Of a DNA stretch of 64,000 bases, positions 33,912 through 43,445 are shown piece by piece. The first letter of the stretch is position 1; each line of letters begins with the position of its first letter. Under the pieces are notes generated by a model. It had not been told where the DNA came from and did not search any database. It saw only the letters and a program-made list of their open reading frames with translations. The stretch is from positions 1,200,001 to 1,264,000 of the forward strand of contig NZ_CP087190.1 in the NCBI RefSeq assembly GCF_024749165.1. Reading direction: 5' to 3'. The stretch is from Pseudomonas sp. B21-023. Its GTDB lineage: Bacteria > Pseudomonadota > Gammaproteobacteria > Pseudomonadales > Pseudomonadaceae. The position numbers and the translations under genes are program-made.

Positions 33912-35558
33912 ATGCAGTCAGCCTATACCGTTCTTATCCTGCTGATGCTGGTGAGCGTGTCGAAACTGGTGGGGCGGGTGTTGCCGCTGCCGCTGCCGCT
34001 GGTGCAGATCTGTGCCGGTGCCTTGCTGGCCTGGCCAACCCTGGGCCTGCACGTGGCGCTGGACCCGGAGTTGTTCCTGTTCCTGTTCCTGCCGCCGTTG
34101 CTGTTCGCCGATGGCTGGCGTATGCCCAAGCGCGAGCTGTGGCGTATCCGCGGGCCGGTGGTGGCTCTGGCCGTGGGGCTGGTGCTGTTCACCGTGGTCG
34201 GTGCCGGGTACTTCATCCACTGGCTGCTGCCGAGCATTCCCCTGCCGGTGGCCTTCGCCCTGGCGGCGGTGCTGTCGCCCACCGATGCGGTGGCGGTCTC
34301 GGCCATCACCCAGGACCGCCTGCCCACGCCCCTGATGCACATGCTCCAGGGCGAGGCATTGATGAACGACGCCTCGGGCCTGGTAACCTTCAAGTTCGCC
34401 CTGGCCGCCGCCATCACCGGCGTGTTCTCGCTGACCGAGGCCAGCCTGACCTTCGTGCTCGTCGCCCTTGGCGGCCTGGCGGTGGGCGTGGCGCTGAGCT
34501 GGCTGGTGGGGCGCCTGCGCATGTGGATGATCACCCGCGGTTGGGACGATCCGGCCACCCACGTGGTGTTCATGCTGCTGCTGCCGTTCGCCGCCTACGT
34601 GCTGGCCGAGCGCCTGGGCGTGTCGGGCATCCTCTCGGCGGTGGCCGCGGGCATGATGCAGAGCTGGCTCGACCTGCTGCCGCGTCAGACCAGCACCCGC
34701 CTGCTCAACCGCAGTGTCTGGTCGTTGCTGGAGTTCGCTTTCAACGGCCTGATCTTCCTGCTGCTCGGCCTGCAGTTGCCGGACATCATCAAGGCGGTGG
34801 TCACCGACGAGGCGACGGTGTGGCCGACCCTGGCCTGGCGCTGCCTGGACGTGGTGGCGATCTTCGCCGCGCTGGTGCTGCTGCGTTTTGTCTGGGTGCA
34901 GAGCATCTGGCGGGCGATCGGCGTGGTGCGGCGCTGGCGCGGCAAGCCGGCGCTGGTGCTGATGCCGACCGCGCGCTCCTGCTGGCTGCTGACCTTTGGC
35001 GGCGTGCGCGGGGCGGTGACCCTGGCGGGCGTGATGTCGGTGCCGTTGCTGATGGGGGCGGGCAAAGCCTTCCCCGAGCGCGACCTGCTGATCTTCATTG
35101 CCGCCGGGGTGATCCTGCTGTCGCTGGTCAGCGCGGTGATTGCCCTGCCGATCCTGCTGCGTGGCGTGACCAAGAGCCCTGACGAACGCTTGCACCAGGA
35201 GGTGCAGGAGGCCTGGCGGCGCACCGCCGAAGCGGCTATCCATGCCCTGGAAGCCGAGGAGGTGATCGATGCCAATGCGCCCCAGGACGCCGCCCAGGCC
35301 ACCCTGGCCACCGAGCTGAAAGCGCGGCTGATGGCCGAATACCGGGATGAACTGGACAGCTACAACGACACCGCCGAGGCCCGTGCGCTGGCCGAGCAGA
35401 TGGACCAGTTGGAGCGCCGCCTGAGGCTCCGTGCGCTGCGGGCGCAGCGCTTGGAGCTATATGAGTTGCATCGCCAGCACCGGGTGGGCGATGAAGTGGT
35501 GCGCCAGGTGCTGGGCGAGTTGGACATGAGTGAGGCGAACCTGGGGCTGGTTCGTTAG
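33912..35558 (+). CDS. Na+/H+ antiporter, CPA1/NhaP type
   Basis: A 548-residue inner-membrane antiporter. About 12 hydrophobic helices occupy residues 1-410, with the CPA1 signatures AVLSPTDAVAVSAI near residue 120, GEALMNDASGLVTFKFAL near 150 (ion-binding Asn-Asp) and TFGGVRGAVTLAGVM near 360. The last 130 residues are a charged cytoplasmic helical tail with coiled-coil character (LAEQMDQLERRLRLRALRAQ). I chose ATG 33912 (MQSAYTVLIL), preceded by AGGAAGC, over the 16-codon longer form. The gene lies between the Spx/ArsC-like gene and dapC, and its 3' end overlaps the metalloprotease stop by 4 bases. Confidence 0.88.
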   Translation: MQSAYTVLILLMLVSVSKLVGRVLPLPLPLVQICAGALLAWPTLGLHVALDPELFLFLFLPPLLFADGWRMPKRELWRIRGPVVALAVGLVLFTVVGAGYFIHWLLPSIPLPVAFALAAVLSPTDAVAVSAITQDRLPTPLMHMLQGEALMNDASGLVTFKFALAAAITGVFSLTEASLTFVLVALGGLAVGVALSWLVGRLRMWMITRGWDDPATHVVFMLLLPFAAYVLAERLGVSGILSAVAAGMMQSWLDLLPRQTSTRLLNRSVWSLLEFAFNGLIFLLLGLQLPDIIKAVVTDEATVWPTLAWRCLDVVAIFAALVLLRFVWVQSIWRAIGVVRRWRGKPALVLMPTARSCWLLTFGGVRGAVTLAGVMSVPLLMGAGKAFPERDLLIFIAAGVILLSLVSAVIALPILLRGVTKSPDERLHQEVQEAWRRTAEAAIHALEAEEVIDANAPQDAAQATLATELKARLMAEYRDELDSYNDTAEARALAEQMDQLERRLRLRALRAQRLELYELHRQHRVGDEVVRQVLGELDMSEANLGLVR

Positions 35559-36301
35559 CAGCGCAACTGACAGGGGTGGGGATAGACCAGGCGCATGAAG
35601 CGTTTGTCTTTTTCACTGATTACCTGGTTTCGCCTTGCCTTCCAGTTACCGACTGTGTGCGTCTGCCTGACCTGATAATGCATGATTGACTGCCTGTCGT
35701 AGGGCAGCAGCAATCGGGTGCCATCGTCAGGCACCGGAAGAAACTGGGTGGCGAGCTCGTCCTCGATCGCATCGTCGAGCGCCTCCTGGTCGTCCACTTC
35801 CTTGGCGAGGATTTCTCTCAACAGCGGACGCAGTGCCGCGAGGTCCCAGGGAATGTTGGCGTGGGGATGCTGATGCTCGTGATCCATGCCCAGCGCATGG
35901 CCGAACTCATGCAGGACGATTGCTTCGAAGCGCGGGTCTGACAGCTTGGCGCCAATGGCCATGCTCTCGTCCGCCTCATTCAGCGACTGGTTGCCCAGGA
36001 CGCTGTAGTTGATGTCTTCGGCGACATCGGTACGAATGCGGATTTCGGCCTGGCTGTCACCATCGTTGACAAGCTTGAAATGCAGGTTGGCGTACCTGAG
36101 CCAATGGCACGCAGTGGCGACGATCGCCTGCTTGTGCCAGGGGCAGGTGCCGTTCAGGAACGAGATCCTGAGTGTCTGGCCGGCAGACCAGAATACCGAG
36201 GTTACGCCTACCGAGCGCTTACGGCGTGTGTGCTGCGCATGGGCTGAGTACAGCTTCTTGCGCAGGCGATAGGTGGATGAGGCAAGGAGGGAATCGACCA
36301 T
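35555..36301 (-). CDS. Astacin-like (M12A-type) zinc metalloprotease
   Basis: A 248-residue metzincin-type protease. The 12-residue zinc site reads HEFGHALGMDHE (residues 131-142), an exact HExxHxxGxxHE astacin pattern with His131, Glu132, His135 and His141. The Met-turn follows as SIMHY (205-209), with the Tyr that astacins use as a fifth ligand. The next residues HQHPHANIPWD resemble the astacin HEHxRxD region. No signal peptide is obvious at the N-terminus (MVDSLLASSTYRLRKKLYSA), so export, if any, is by another route. No inhibitor gene is next to it. The family assignment is firm; the role is unknown. Confidence 0.85.
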   Translation of the reverse strand: MVDSLLASSTYRLRKKLYSAHAQHTRRKRSVGVTSVFWSAGQTLRISFLNGTCPWHKQAIVATACHWLRYANLHFKLVNDGDSQAEIRIRTDVAEDINYSVLGNQSLNEADESMAIGAKLSDPRFEAIVLHEFGHALGMDHEHQHPHANIPWDLAALRPLLREILAKEVDDQEALDDAIEDELATQFLPVPDDGTRLLLPYDRQSIMHYQVRQTHTVGNWKARRNQVISEKDKRFMRLVYPHPCQLRC

Positions 36302-36382
36302 TTGTTGTCACCGTCTGGTTGGAGAGGGTGGCAAGTATCTGGGATGCGGGCAGGCCATGAGCTGTGCATATTGCTGGGGCGA

Positions 36383-36404
36383 CGCCCCTCCGAAGAGGGG
36401 CGTT
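36383..36404. terminator. Hairpin downstream of dapC
   Basis: ACGCCCCTC (36383-36391), tetraloop CGAA, GAGGGGCGT (36396-36404). On the minus strand it lies 7 bases past the dapC stop with a TTCG loop. It lacks a T tract, so termination may be Rho-assisted. Confidence 0.68.
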
Positions 36405-36410
36405 ATGACA

Positions 36411-37604
36411 TTAACGGCTCAGGAATGCGCGAATACGCTCTGCGGCTTCGATGCACTCGGCCAGCGGAGCAACCAGCGCCATGCGCACGCGGCCGGCGCC
36501 TGGGTTTACGCCGTTCACCTCGCGGGACAGGTACGACCCCGGCACCACAGTGACATGCTCTGCCTCGAACAAGTCGCGGGTGAATTCTGCGTCGCTGCCC
36601 GGTACCTTGGCCCACAGGTAGAAGCTGCCATCCGGGCGCTGTACATCCATTACCGGCTGCAGGATGTCGAGCACCGCGTCGTACTTGGCGCGGTACTGGT
36701 CGCGGTTCTCGCGCACGTGGGCCTCGTCCTGCCAGGCGGCGATGCTGGCCAGCTGGGTTTGCACCGGCATTGCGCAACCGTGGTAGGTCCGGTACAGCAG
36801 GAATGGTTTGATGATCTCGGCGTCGCCAGCCACGAAGCCCGAACGCAGGCCGGGCAGGTTGGAGCGCTTGGACAGGCTGTGGAACACCACGCAGCGCTTG
36901 AAGTCACTGCGACCAAGCGCAGCGCATGCGCTCAGCAGGCCCGGTGGCGGCACGTCCTCGTCGAAGTACAGCTCGCTGTAGCACTCGTCGGCGGCGATCA
37001 CGAAGTCGTGCTTGTCGGCGAGGGCGATCAGCTTCTTCAGGGTATCCATCGGCACCAGGGCGCCGGTGGGGTTGCCCGGGGAGCACAGGAACAGGACCTG
37101 GCAGCGTTCCCAGGTCTCGTCCGGCACGGCGTCAAAGTCGGGGTTGAAGCCGTTGCTTTCCAGGCATGGCAGGTAGTGCGGGGTGGCGCCGGCCAGCAGG
37201 GCCGCACCTTCGTAGATTTGGTAGAACGGGTTGGGGCTGACCACCAGGCCGTCATCGGCGCGGTTGACCACGGCCTGGGTGAAGGCGAACAGTGCTTCGC
37301 GGGTGCCATTGACCGGCAGGATGTGACGGTCGGCGTCCAGCCAGCCCGTTGGCACGCCGAAGCGCCGTTCGCACCACTGGCCGATGGCCTGGCGCAGGGC
37401 CGGGAGGCCGATGGTGCTGGGGTATACCGCCAGCTTGTCGAGGTTGTCGGCCATGGCCCTGGCGACGAACGCCGGCGATTCATGTTTCGGCTCACCGATC
37501 GACAAGGCGATGGCGCGCTTGTCGGCTGCCGGTTTCACGGTGCCCAGCAGGGCGCGCAGTTTCTCGAACGGGTAGGGCTGGAGCTGGGTCAGGGCGTGGT
37601 TCAT
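36411..37604 (-). CDS. dapC: Succinyldiaminopimelate transaminase
   Basis: DapC transfers an amino group from glutamate to N-succinyl-2-amino-6-ketopimelate. The 397-residue protein is a class I/II PLP aminotransferase: NGTREALFAFTQAVVN, SPNPFYQIYEGAALLAG, CSPGNPTGALVPM, ADECYSELYFDE and the PLP lysine in VVFHSLSKRSNLPGLRSGF near residue 238. The assignment to DapC rather than ArgD follows the glnD-dapC order known in Pseudomonas. It lies 21 bases downstream of glnD in the map-glnD-dapC unit. Confidence 0.93.
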   Translation of the reverse strand: MNHALTQLQPYPFEKLRALLGTVKPAADKRAIALSIGEPKHESPAFVARAMADNLDKLAVYPSTIGLPALRQAIGQWCERRFGVPTGWLDADRHILPVNGTREALFAFTQAVVNRADDGLVVSPNPFYQIYEGAALLAGATPHYLPCLESNGFNPDFDAVPDETWERCQVLFLCSPGNPTGALVPMDTLKKLIALADKHDFVIAADECYSELYFDEDVPPPGLLSACAALGRSDFKRCVVFHSLSKRSNLPGLRSGFVAGDAEIIKPFLLYRTYHGCAMPVQTQLASIAAWQDEAHVRENRDQYRAKYDAVLDILQPVMDVQRPDGSFYLWAKVPGSDAEFTRDLFEAEHVTVVPGSYLSREVNGVNPGAGRVRMALVAPLAECIEAAERIRAFLSR

Positions 37605-37625
37605 CGGCGCAAGGTCTCGTTAGCG

Positions 37626-40325
37626 TCAAAAGGTCATGCGGGTAGGGCTGGCGTCGCTGGCCTGGCCGGCCTGCAACTGCTGGACGATGGCTTCCTGCAG
37701 GCGGCTGCACAGCTGCGGGTCGGACAGCGGCTGGTTGTCGGCGTCGGTGATGAAGAACACGTCTTCCACGCGCTCGCCGAGAGTGGCGATCTTGGCGTTT
37801 TGCAGTGAGATGTCGAACTCGAGGAAGATCCGCCCGATCCTGGCCAGCAGGCCGGGGCGGTCGGGCGCGGTGATCTCGAGGATGGTCACCGGGCGCTGGG
37901 CGTCGTTGAGGATGGTCACCTGCGGCGGGAAATCGAAGTGCTTGAGCTGGCGTGGCACCCGGCGCTGGATGATCGCCGGGTAGTCCTCGGGATTGCGCAG
38001 CGCCTCGGTCAGGCCGTCGCGGATCTGCCTGACCCGCTGTGGATTGTCACCGATCGAGCCGCCGTCGTTGTCGAGCACGATATAGGTGTCGAGGGTGAAC
38101 TGGCTGCTCGAGGTGATGATCCGGGCATCGTGGATGTTCAGGTTGAGCTGGGCCATGGCGGCCACGGTCACGGCGAAGAAATCGTGCTGGTCGGGGGCGT
38201 AGATGAAGATCTGCGTGCCGCCCTCGAATTCGCGCTGGGTGGTCTCCTTGATCAGCACCAGCGGGCCGCCATCGGCCGGTTGCTGGAGGATCGCATCACT
38301 GTGCCAGGCCACATCGGCGGCAGTGTGCTTGAGAAAGTAGTCGTCGCCCAGTTGCGACCAGAGCTGCTCGACGTCATCCGGGTCGGTGCCCTCGCGCACC
38401 AGGATGTCCAGCGCCGCGCTTTGCGTCTGGCGGATCTGCTCTTCGCGGTCCAGCGGGTTTTCCAGGCCACGGCGCAGGGCGCGCTTGGTTTCGGTATAGA
38501 GCTGGCGCAGCAGGCTCGCTCGCCAGGAGTTCCACAGGCTGGGGTTGGTGGCATTGATGTCGGCCACGGTCAGCACGTAGAGGTAATCCAGGCGCGTCTC
38601 GTCACCGACATGCAGCGCGAAATCGTTGATCACCTGTGGGTCGGAGAGGTCCTTGCGCTGGGCGGTGGTGGACATTACCAGGTGGTTCAGCACCAGCCAG
38701 ACAATCAGGCGGCTGTCCCAGGCCGGCAACTGGTGGCGCTGGCAGAACGCTTGCGCGTCGACGGCGCCCAGTTCGGAGTGGTCACCCTGGCGACCCTTGC
38801 CTATGTCATGGTAAAGCCCTGCCAGGTAAATCAGCTCGGGCTTGGGCAGGCGGCCCATGAGCTTGCTGGCCAGCGGGAACTTCTCCGAGACCGGCGTGTA
38901 TTGCAGTTTGCGCAGGTGCTTGATCAGGTTGAGGGTGTGGGCATCGACCGTGTAGATGTGGAACAGGTCGTGCTGCATCTGCCCGACGATCAGGCCGAAC
39001 TCCGGCAGGTAGCGGCCGAGGATGCCGTAGCGGTTCATTCGCCGCAGGTTGCGGTGGATGCCGATCTCGCACTTGAACAGCTCGATGAACAGGCTGGTGT
39101 TGCGGATATCGTGGCGGAACTTGTCGTCGATCAGGTGGCGATGTTCGCGCAGCAAGCGCACGGTGTCGGCGCGCACGCCCTTGATTTCGGGGTGCTGGGC
39201 CATCAGCACGAAGATTTCCAGCATGGCGAACGGGGTGCGCCGGAAAACGTTCGGGTTGACCGCTTCTATATAGCCATCGTGCAGGCGGAACCGCGCATTG
39301 ACCGGCTGCGTGGCGCCGCTGTCATCGGCCAGGATCACCTCTTCAAAATGCTGGATGATCAGGTCGCACAGCTGGCTGATGCTCATCACCACCCGGTAGT
39401 ACTGCTGCATGAATTGTTCGATGGCGCGCTTGGGGTTCTCGTCGGTGTAGCCCAGCAGCGCGGCGATGCTGCGCTGGTGGTCGAACAGCAGGCGGTCTTC
39501 GGCGCGCCCGGCCAGCATGTGCAGGGCGTAACGCACACGCCAGAGGAAGGCCTGGGACGAGGCCAGCAGCTCGTTTTCGCTCTCCAGCAGGAAGTCTTCA
39601 CCGGCCAGCGCGTGCAGGTTCAGCGTGCCGTACTGGCGCCTGGCTACCCAGAGCACGGTCTGGATGTCGCGCAGGCCGCCCGGGCCGCCCTTTACGTTGG
39701 GTTCGAGGTTGTACTCGGTATCGTTGTACTTGTGATGGCGGGCCTTGAGTTCGGCACGTTTGGCCAGGAAGAACTCCTTGCTGGGCCACATGTGCGCGGT
39801 GCTGGTGGCGTCGAGCATGCGCTGGCGCAGGGGCTCGGGGCCGGCGATGGTGCGGCTTTCCATCAGGTTGGTGATGACCGTGAGGTCGGCCCGGGCCTGC
39901 TCGGCGCACTCGTCGACGGTGCGCACGCTCTGGCCGACCTCCAGGCCAATGTCCCAGAGCAGGGTGAGGAAGCGCTCGATGGCATCGCGGTACTGCTCGT
40001 GCTCGGCGGCGTCGAGCAGGATCAGCAGATCGATGTCCGAATACGGATGCAGCTCGCCACGGCCGTAGCCGCCAACCGCCACCAGGGCGATGCCGTCTGG
40101 CGTGCCCCAGCTGAACTGGTGCCAGGCCTGTTGCAGGATGTTGTCGACGAACCAGGCGCGGTCCTCGATCAGCCGACGGATCTCGCGGCCTTCGCGAAAA
40201 CGCTTGTCGAGCACCTCGCTGGCCATGCGGATGGCCTTCTTGAAAGCGGCGATGGGGCTTGCCTTGAGGGCCAGTTCCGCCTGGAACTGGCCGCGGTCGA
40301 ACAGTTCGGGATCCACCTGGGGCAT
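37626..40325 (-). CDS. glnD: PII uridylyltransferase/uridylyl-removing enzyme GlnD
   Basis: GlnD senses glutamine and adds or removes UMP on PII, steering nitrogen metabolism. The 899-residue protein has all expected parts: nucleotidyltransferase domain with [20 protein letters not shown] near residue 83; an HD domain with [19 protein letters not shown] near 495, needed for UMP removal; and two C-terminal ACT domains ([20 protein letters not shown] near 700; [19 protein letters not shown] near 815). Both activities are probably intact. It lies 25 bases downstream of map and upstream of dapC. Confidence 0.97.
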   Translation of the reverse strand: MPQVDPELFDRGQFQAELALKASPIAAFKKAIRMASEVLDKRFREGREIRRLIEDRAWFVDNILQQAWHQFSWGTPDGIALVAVGGYGRGELHPYSDIDLLILLDAAEHEQYRDAIERFLTLLWDIGLEVGQSVRTVDECAEQARADLTVITNLMESRTIAGPEPLRQRMLDATSTAHMWPSKEFFLAKRAELKARHHKYNDTEYNLEPNVKGGPGGLRDIQTVLWVARRQYGTLNLHALAGEDFLLESENELLASSQAFLWRVRYALHMLAGRAEDRLLFDHQRSIAALLGYTDENPKRAIEQFMQQYYRVVMSISQLCDLIIQHFEEVILADDSGATQPVNARFRLHDGYIEAVNPNVFRRTPFAMLEIFVLMAQHPEIKGVRADTVRLLREHRHLIDDKFRHDIRNTSLFIELFKCEIGIHRNLRRMNRYGILGRYLPEFGLIVGQMQHDLFHIYTVDAHTLNLIKHLRKLQYTPVSEKFPLASKLMGRLPKPELIYLAGLYHDIGKGRQGDHSELGAVDAQAFCQRHQLPAWDSRLIVWLVLNHLVMSTTAQRKDLSDPQVINDFALHVGDETRLDYLYVLTVADINATNPSLWNSWRASLLRQLYTETKRALRRGLENPLDREEQIRQTQSAALDILVREGTDPDDVEQLWSQLGDDYFLKHTAADVAWHSDAILQQPADGGPLVLIKETTQREFEGGTQIFIYAPDQHDFFAVTVAAMAQLNLNIHDARIITSSSQFTLDTYIVLDNDGGSIGDNPQRVRQIRDGLTEALRNPEDYPAIIQRRVPRQLKHFDFPPQVTILNDAQRPVTILEITAPDRPGLLARIGRIFLEFDISLQNAKIATLGERVEDVFFITDADNQPLSDPQLCSRLQEAIVQQLQAGQASDASPTRMTF

Positions 40326-40350
40326 CGAGTCGCGTTCCTGTGGTTCAGTA

Positions 40351-41133
40351 TCAGGCCGAGGTGCGCGGGATGGTGTCGTCCTTGCGCAGGGTGAAGATCT
40401 CGTAGCCGGTGGCGGTCACCACCAGGGTGTGTTCCCACTGGGCCGAGAGCTTGCGGTCCTTGGTGATGGCGGTCCAGCCGTCGCCCAGCACCTTGGTGTC
40501 GGCCTTGCCCTGGTTGATCATCGGTTCGATGGTGAAGGTCATGCCTTCCTTGAGCTCCATGCCGGTGCCGGCGCGGCCGTAGTGGACGATCTGTGGCTCT
40601 TCGTGGAACACCTTGCCGATGCCGTGGCCGCAGAACTCGCGGACCACCGAGAAACCGTTCTTTTCGGCATGCTTCTGGATCACCTCGCCGATGTCGCCCA
40701 GGCGGCAGCCGGGCTTGACCAGTTCGATGGCCTTGTACAGGCACTCCTGGGTGACCTTGGACAGGCGTTCGGCCCACGGCGCGACGGTGCCGACATGGAA
40801 CATCCGGCTAGTGTCGCCGTGGTAGCCGTCCTTGATCACGGTCACATCGATGTTGATGGTGTCGCCATCCTTGAGTGCCTTGTCATTGGGGATGCCATGG
40901 CAGACCACGTGGTTGATCGAGGTGCAGATCGACTTGGGGAAGCCTTTGTAGTTCAGTGGCGCCGGGATGGCCTTCTGCTCGTTGACGATGTAGTCGTGGC
41001 AGAGGCGGTCGAGCTCCTCGGTGGTGATACCGGGCTTGACGTGTGGCTCGATCATTTCCAGCACTTCGGCGGCCAGGCGGCCGGCGATGCGCATCTTCTC
41101 GATGTCTTCTGCGGTCTTGATGGTGACGGTCAT
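40351..41133 (-). CDS. map: Type I methionine aminopeptidase
   Basis: Map removes the initiator methionine from new proteins. The 260 residues show the pita-bread metal ligands: [11 protein letters not shown] (His79 region), [20 protein letters not shown] (two Asp), [20 protein letters not shown] (His), [10 protein letters not shown] (Glu) and [19 protein letters not shown] (Glu). It is divergent from rpsB, the classic map-rpsB arrangement, and heads the map-glnD-dapC group. Confidence 0.98.
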   Translation of the reverse strand: MTVTIKTAEDIEKMRIAGRLAAEVLEMIEPHVKPGITTEELDRLCHDYIVNEQKAIPAPLNYKGFPKSICTSINHVVCHGIPNDKALKDGDTINIDVTVIKDGYHGDTSRMFHVGTVAPWAERLSKVTQECLYKAIELVKPGCRLGDIGEVIQKHAEKNGFSVVREFCGHGIGKVFHEEPQIVHYGRAGTGMELKEGMTFTIEPMINQGKADTKVLGDGWTAITKDRKLSAQWEHTLVVTATGYEIFTLRKDDTIPRTSA

Positions 41134-41308
41134 TACAGGCTCTCTACGGCGCCGCGGGCGGCGCGAACAAACGGGAAAGGCCGGATTCTACCAGAGCGCG
41201 GCGTCGATCTGTCGGGATAGTCCAGCAGATCCGGTGGTCTATTGAGGGCATTCTGGCCCCAAAAGGCGGGGGCTGCAAAAGCCGCTGACGGACGAAGCAT
41301 CATCCGGG

Positions 41309-41337
41309 TTCCGTTCGCTCGCCGGCTGTGGTATAAA
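41309..41337 (+). promoter_or_regulatory. rpsB promoter
   Basis: The -10 box TATAAA (41332-41337) lies in GTGGTATAAAATGC, with a TTCCGT -35 candidate at 41309-41314 and a 17-base spacer. A GC-rich discriminator (GCGCCGC) follows, as is usual for stringently controlled ribosomal promoters. Transcription would start near 41344, leaving a leader of about 135 bases. Confidence 0.72.
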
Positions 41338-41343
41338 ATGCGC

Positions 41344-41480
41344 CGCTTTCGGGGGATGTCCTCCGTCAGCTCAAACCCACACACGTGTCGACACGATGGC
41401 CTGGGTGCCCGGTTTCCCTGGAAACACGGGTTGGCCATTGGGATACGTGGAGGCCCAACCCGACTTATCAAGGAACTATC
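41344..41480 (+). promoter_or_regulatory. Structured rpsB leader, candidate S2 autoregulatory site
   Basis: The roughly 135-base 5' UTR contains two helices that exclude one another. CCCGGTTTC (41408-41416) can pair with GAAACACGGG (41421-41430) around a CCTG loop. The same CGGG plus TTGG (41427-41434) can instead pair with CCAACCCG (41455-41462), close to the ribosome-binding site AAGGA. Leaders of rpsB in gammaproteobacteria are known to mediate S2 feedback; the switch proposed here is inference. This is the main content of the 347-base gap between map and rpsB. Confidence 0.55.
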
Positions 41481-42218
41481 ATGTCCCAAGTCAACATGCG
41501 CGATATGCTGAAGGCCGGTGTGCACTTCGGCCACCAGACCCGTTACTGGAACCCGAAAATGGGCAAGTACATTTTCGGCGCGCGCAACAAGATCCACATC
41601 ATCAACCTGGAAAAAACCCTGCCGATGTTCAACGAGGCTCTGTCCTTCGTAGAACGCCTGGCCCAGGGCAAGAACAAGATCATGTTCGTCGGCACCAAGC
41701 GTTCCGCCGGCAAGATCGTCGCCGAGCAAGCTGCTCGTTGCGGTTCGCCATACGTTGATCACCGTTGGTTGGGCGGCATGCTGACCAACTACAAGACCAT
41801 CCGCGCTTCGATCAAGCGTCTGCGTGACCTGGAAACCCAGGCCGAAGATGGTACTTTCACCAAGCTGACCAAGAAAGAAGCCCTGATGCGTTCGCGCGAT
41901 CTGGAGAAACTGGACCGCAGCCTGGGTGGTATCAAGGACATGGGCGGCCTGCCTGATGCCCTGTTCGTGATCGACGTCGACCACGAGCGCATTGCCATCA
42001 CCGAAGCCAACAAGCTGGGCATTCCGGTTATCGGCGTTGTCGATACCAACAGCAGCCCTGAAGGTGTTGACTACATCATCCCAGGTAACGATGACGCCAT
42101 CCGCGCTATCGAGCTGTACATGACTTCGATGGCCGACGCCGTCATCCGCGGCCGCAACAACGTTGCCGGCGGCACTGAAGTCTATGTTGAAGAAGCGGCT
42201 GCACCTGCTGCCGAGTAA
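41481..42218 (+). CDS. rpsB: 30S ribosomal protein S2
   Basis: S2 is a small-subunit protein needed for S1 binding and initiation. The 245-residue protein starts [20 protein letters not shown] and has the two S2 signatures, including [20 protein letters not shown] and [21 protein letters not shown] chose ATG 41481 (AGGAACTATC upstream) over the 32-codon longer frame, which runs through the leader. It forms the rpsB-tsf unit with an attenuator between. Confidence 0.99.
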   Translation: MSQVNMRDMLKAGVHFGHQTRYWNPKMGKYIFGARNKIHIINLEKTLPMFNEALSFVERLAQGKNKIMFVGTKRSAGKIVAEQAARCGSPYVDHRWLGGMLTNYKTIRASIKRLRDLETQAEDGTFTKLTKKEALMRSRDLEKLDRSLGGIKDMGGLPDALFVIDVDHERIAITEANKLGIPVIGVVDTNSSPEGVDYIIPGNDDAIRAIELYMTSMADAVIRGRNNVAGGTEVYVEEAAAPAAE

Positions 42219-42245
42219 TTGACGCTTAGCGTCTACTTGGCACGC

Positions 42246-42270
42246 AAAAAGGGGGCTTTGCCCCCTTTTT
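42246..42270 (+). terminator. Intrinsic terminator/attenuator between rpsB and tsf
   Basis: AAAAAGGGGGC (42246-42256), TTT loop, GCCCCC (42260-42265), then TTTTT (42266-42270). Very strong in form, though tsf is normally co-transcribed with rpsB, so it probably trims rather than blocks read-through. Confidence 0.9.
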
Positions 42271-42404
42271 GCCACCTTGAAATCCTGCTGTCAGCGAAGG
42301 CCCCGCATCATGGGCCGGCTGAGGTAAAAACAGCGGATTTGCAGAATTTAACGCCCGTGACGAACGGGTGGAATGGTTGAAAAACTTTCCAAGAGGATTT
42401 TGAA

Positions 42405-43268
42405 ATGGCAGCAATTACTGCAGCGCTGGTCAAAGAACTGCGCGAGCGTACCGGCGAAGGCATGATGGATTGCAAGAAGGCCCTGGAAAAGGCCGGCGGC
42501 GACATCGAGAAAGCCATTGACGACATGCGTGCCTCGGGCGCCATCAAGGCCGCCAAGAAGGCTGGCAACGTTGCCGCCGAAGGCGCCATCGCCGTCAAGA
42601 CCGACGGTAAATCCGCCGTTCTGCTGGAAGTGAACTCGCAGACCGACTTCCTGGCCCTGCAAGACGACTTCAAGAACTTCGTCGCCGAAAGCATCGAGCA
42701 GGCCTTCGCCGAGAAGCTGACCGACGCCGCTCCGCTGATCGCTTCGCGTGAAGCCGCTCGTGAAGCCCTGGTCGCCAAGTGCGGTGAGAACGTCAACATC
42801 CGTCGCCTGGTGCGCGTTGAAGGTGACGTTGTCGGTGCCTACCTGCACGGTAACAAGATCGGTGCAGTTGTTGTCCTGAAAGGCGGTGACGTCGATCTGG
42901 CCAAGAACATTGCCATGCACGTTGCCGCTTCGAACCCAGAGTTCCTGGATGCGTCGGAAATCTCTGCCGAGGCCATCGAGCGTGAGAAGAACGTCTTCCT
43001 GCAGCTGAACGCTGACAAGATCGCCGGCAAGCCGGAAAACATCGTTGAAAACATGATCAACGGTCGTATCTCCAAGTTCAAAGCCGAAGCCTCGCTGAAA
43101 GAGCAAGCCTTCGTGATGGACCCGGAAGTCAAAGTCGGCGCGCTGGCCAAGAAAGCCGGTGCCGAAATCGTTTCCTTCACCTACTTCAAGGTTGGCGAAG
43201 GCATCGAGAAGCCGGTTGACGACTTCGCTGCCGAAGTTGCCGCACAGGTAGCTGCCGCCAAGCAGTAA
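42405..43268 (+). CDS. tsf: Translation elongation factor Ts
   Basis: EF-Ts exchanges GDP for GTP on EF-Tu. The 287 residues include the N-terminal UBA-like domain (LVKELRERTGEGMMDCKKAL), the core Asp-Phe region VNSQTDFLALQDDFKNF that displaces the Mg ion in EF-Tu, and the dimerisation part. An AGAGGA ribosome site is 8 bases upstream. A terminator follows at 43290. Confidence 0.99.
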   Translation: MAAITAALVKELRERTGEGMMDCKKALEKAGGDIEKAIDDMRASGAIKAAKKAGNVAAEGAIAVKTDGKSAVLLEVNSQTDFLALQDDFKNFVAESIEQAFAEKLTDAAPLIASREAAREALVAKCGENVNIRRLVRVEGDVVGAYLHGNKIGAVVVLKGGDVDLAKNIAMHVAASNPEFLDASEISAEAIEREKNVFLQLNADKIAGKPENIVENMINGRISKFKAEASLKEQAFVMDPEVKVGALAKKAGAEIVSFTYFKVGEGIEKPVDDFAAEVAAQVAAAKQ

Positions 43269-43289
43269 GACGGACTCGTCTGTCGCCCC

Positions 43290-43323
43290 AAAGAGGCTGC
43301 CCGCTCACGCGCGCAGCCTCTTT
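43290..43323 (+). terminator. Terminator after tsf
   Basis: An 11-base perfect stem AAAGAGGCTGC (43290-43300) with GCAGCCTCTTT (43313-43323), 12-base loop. The 3' arm ends in TTT and is followed by GTC, so the U tract is short. Confidence 0.8.
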
Positions 43324-43445
43324 GTCAAAGCGGGAGTGGTTTACGAGGCCGCTGCTCGCTGACGCAGTAGCTGCGTCACGCTAGAGTTACGCGCAGGCTG
43401 AAGCAGCCCGCCAGATTTTTACAAACGCCGCAGGAGAGATTCGCA

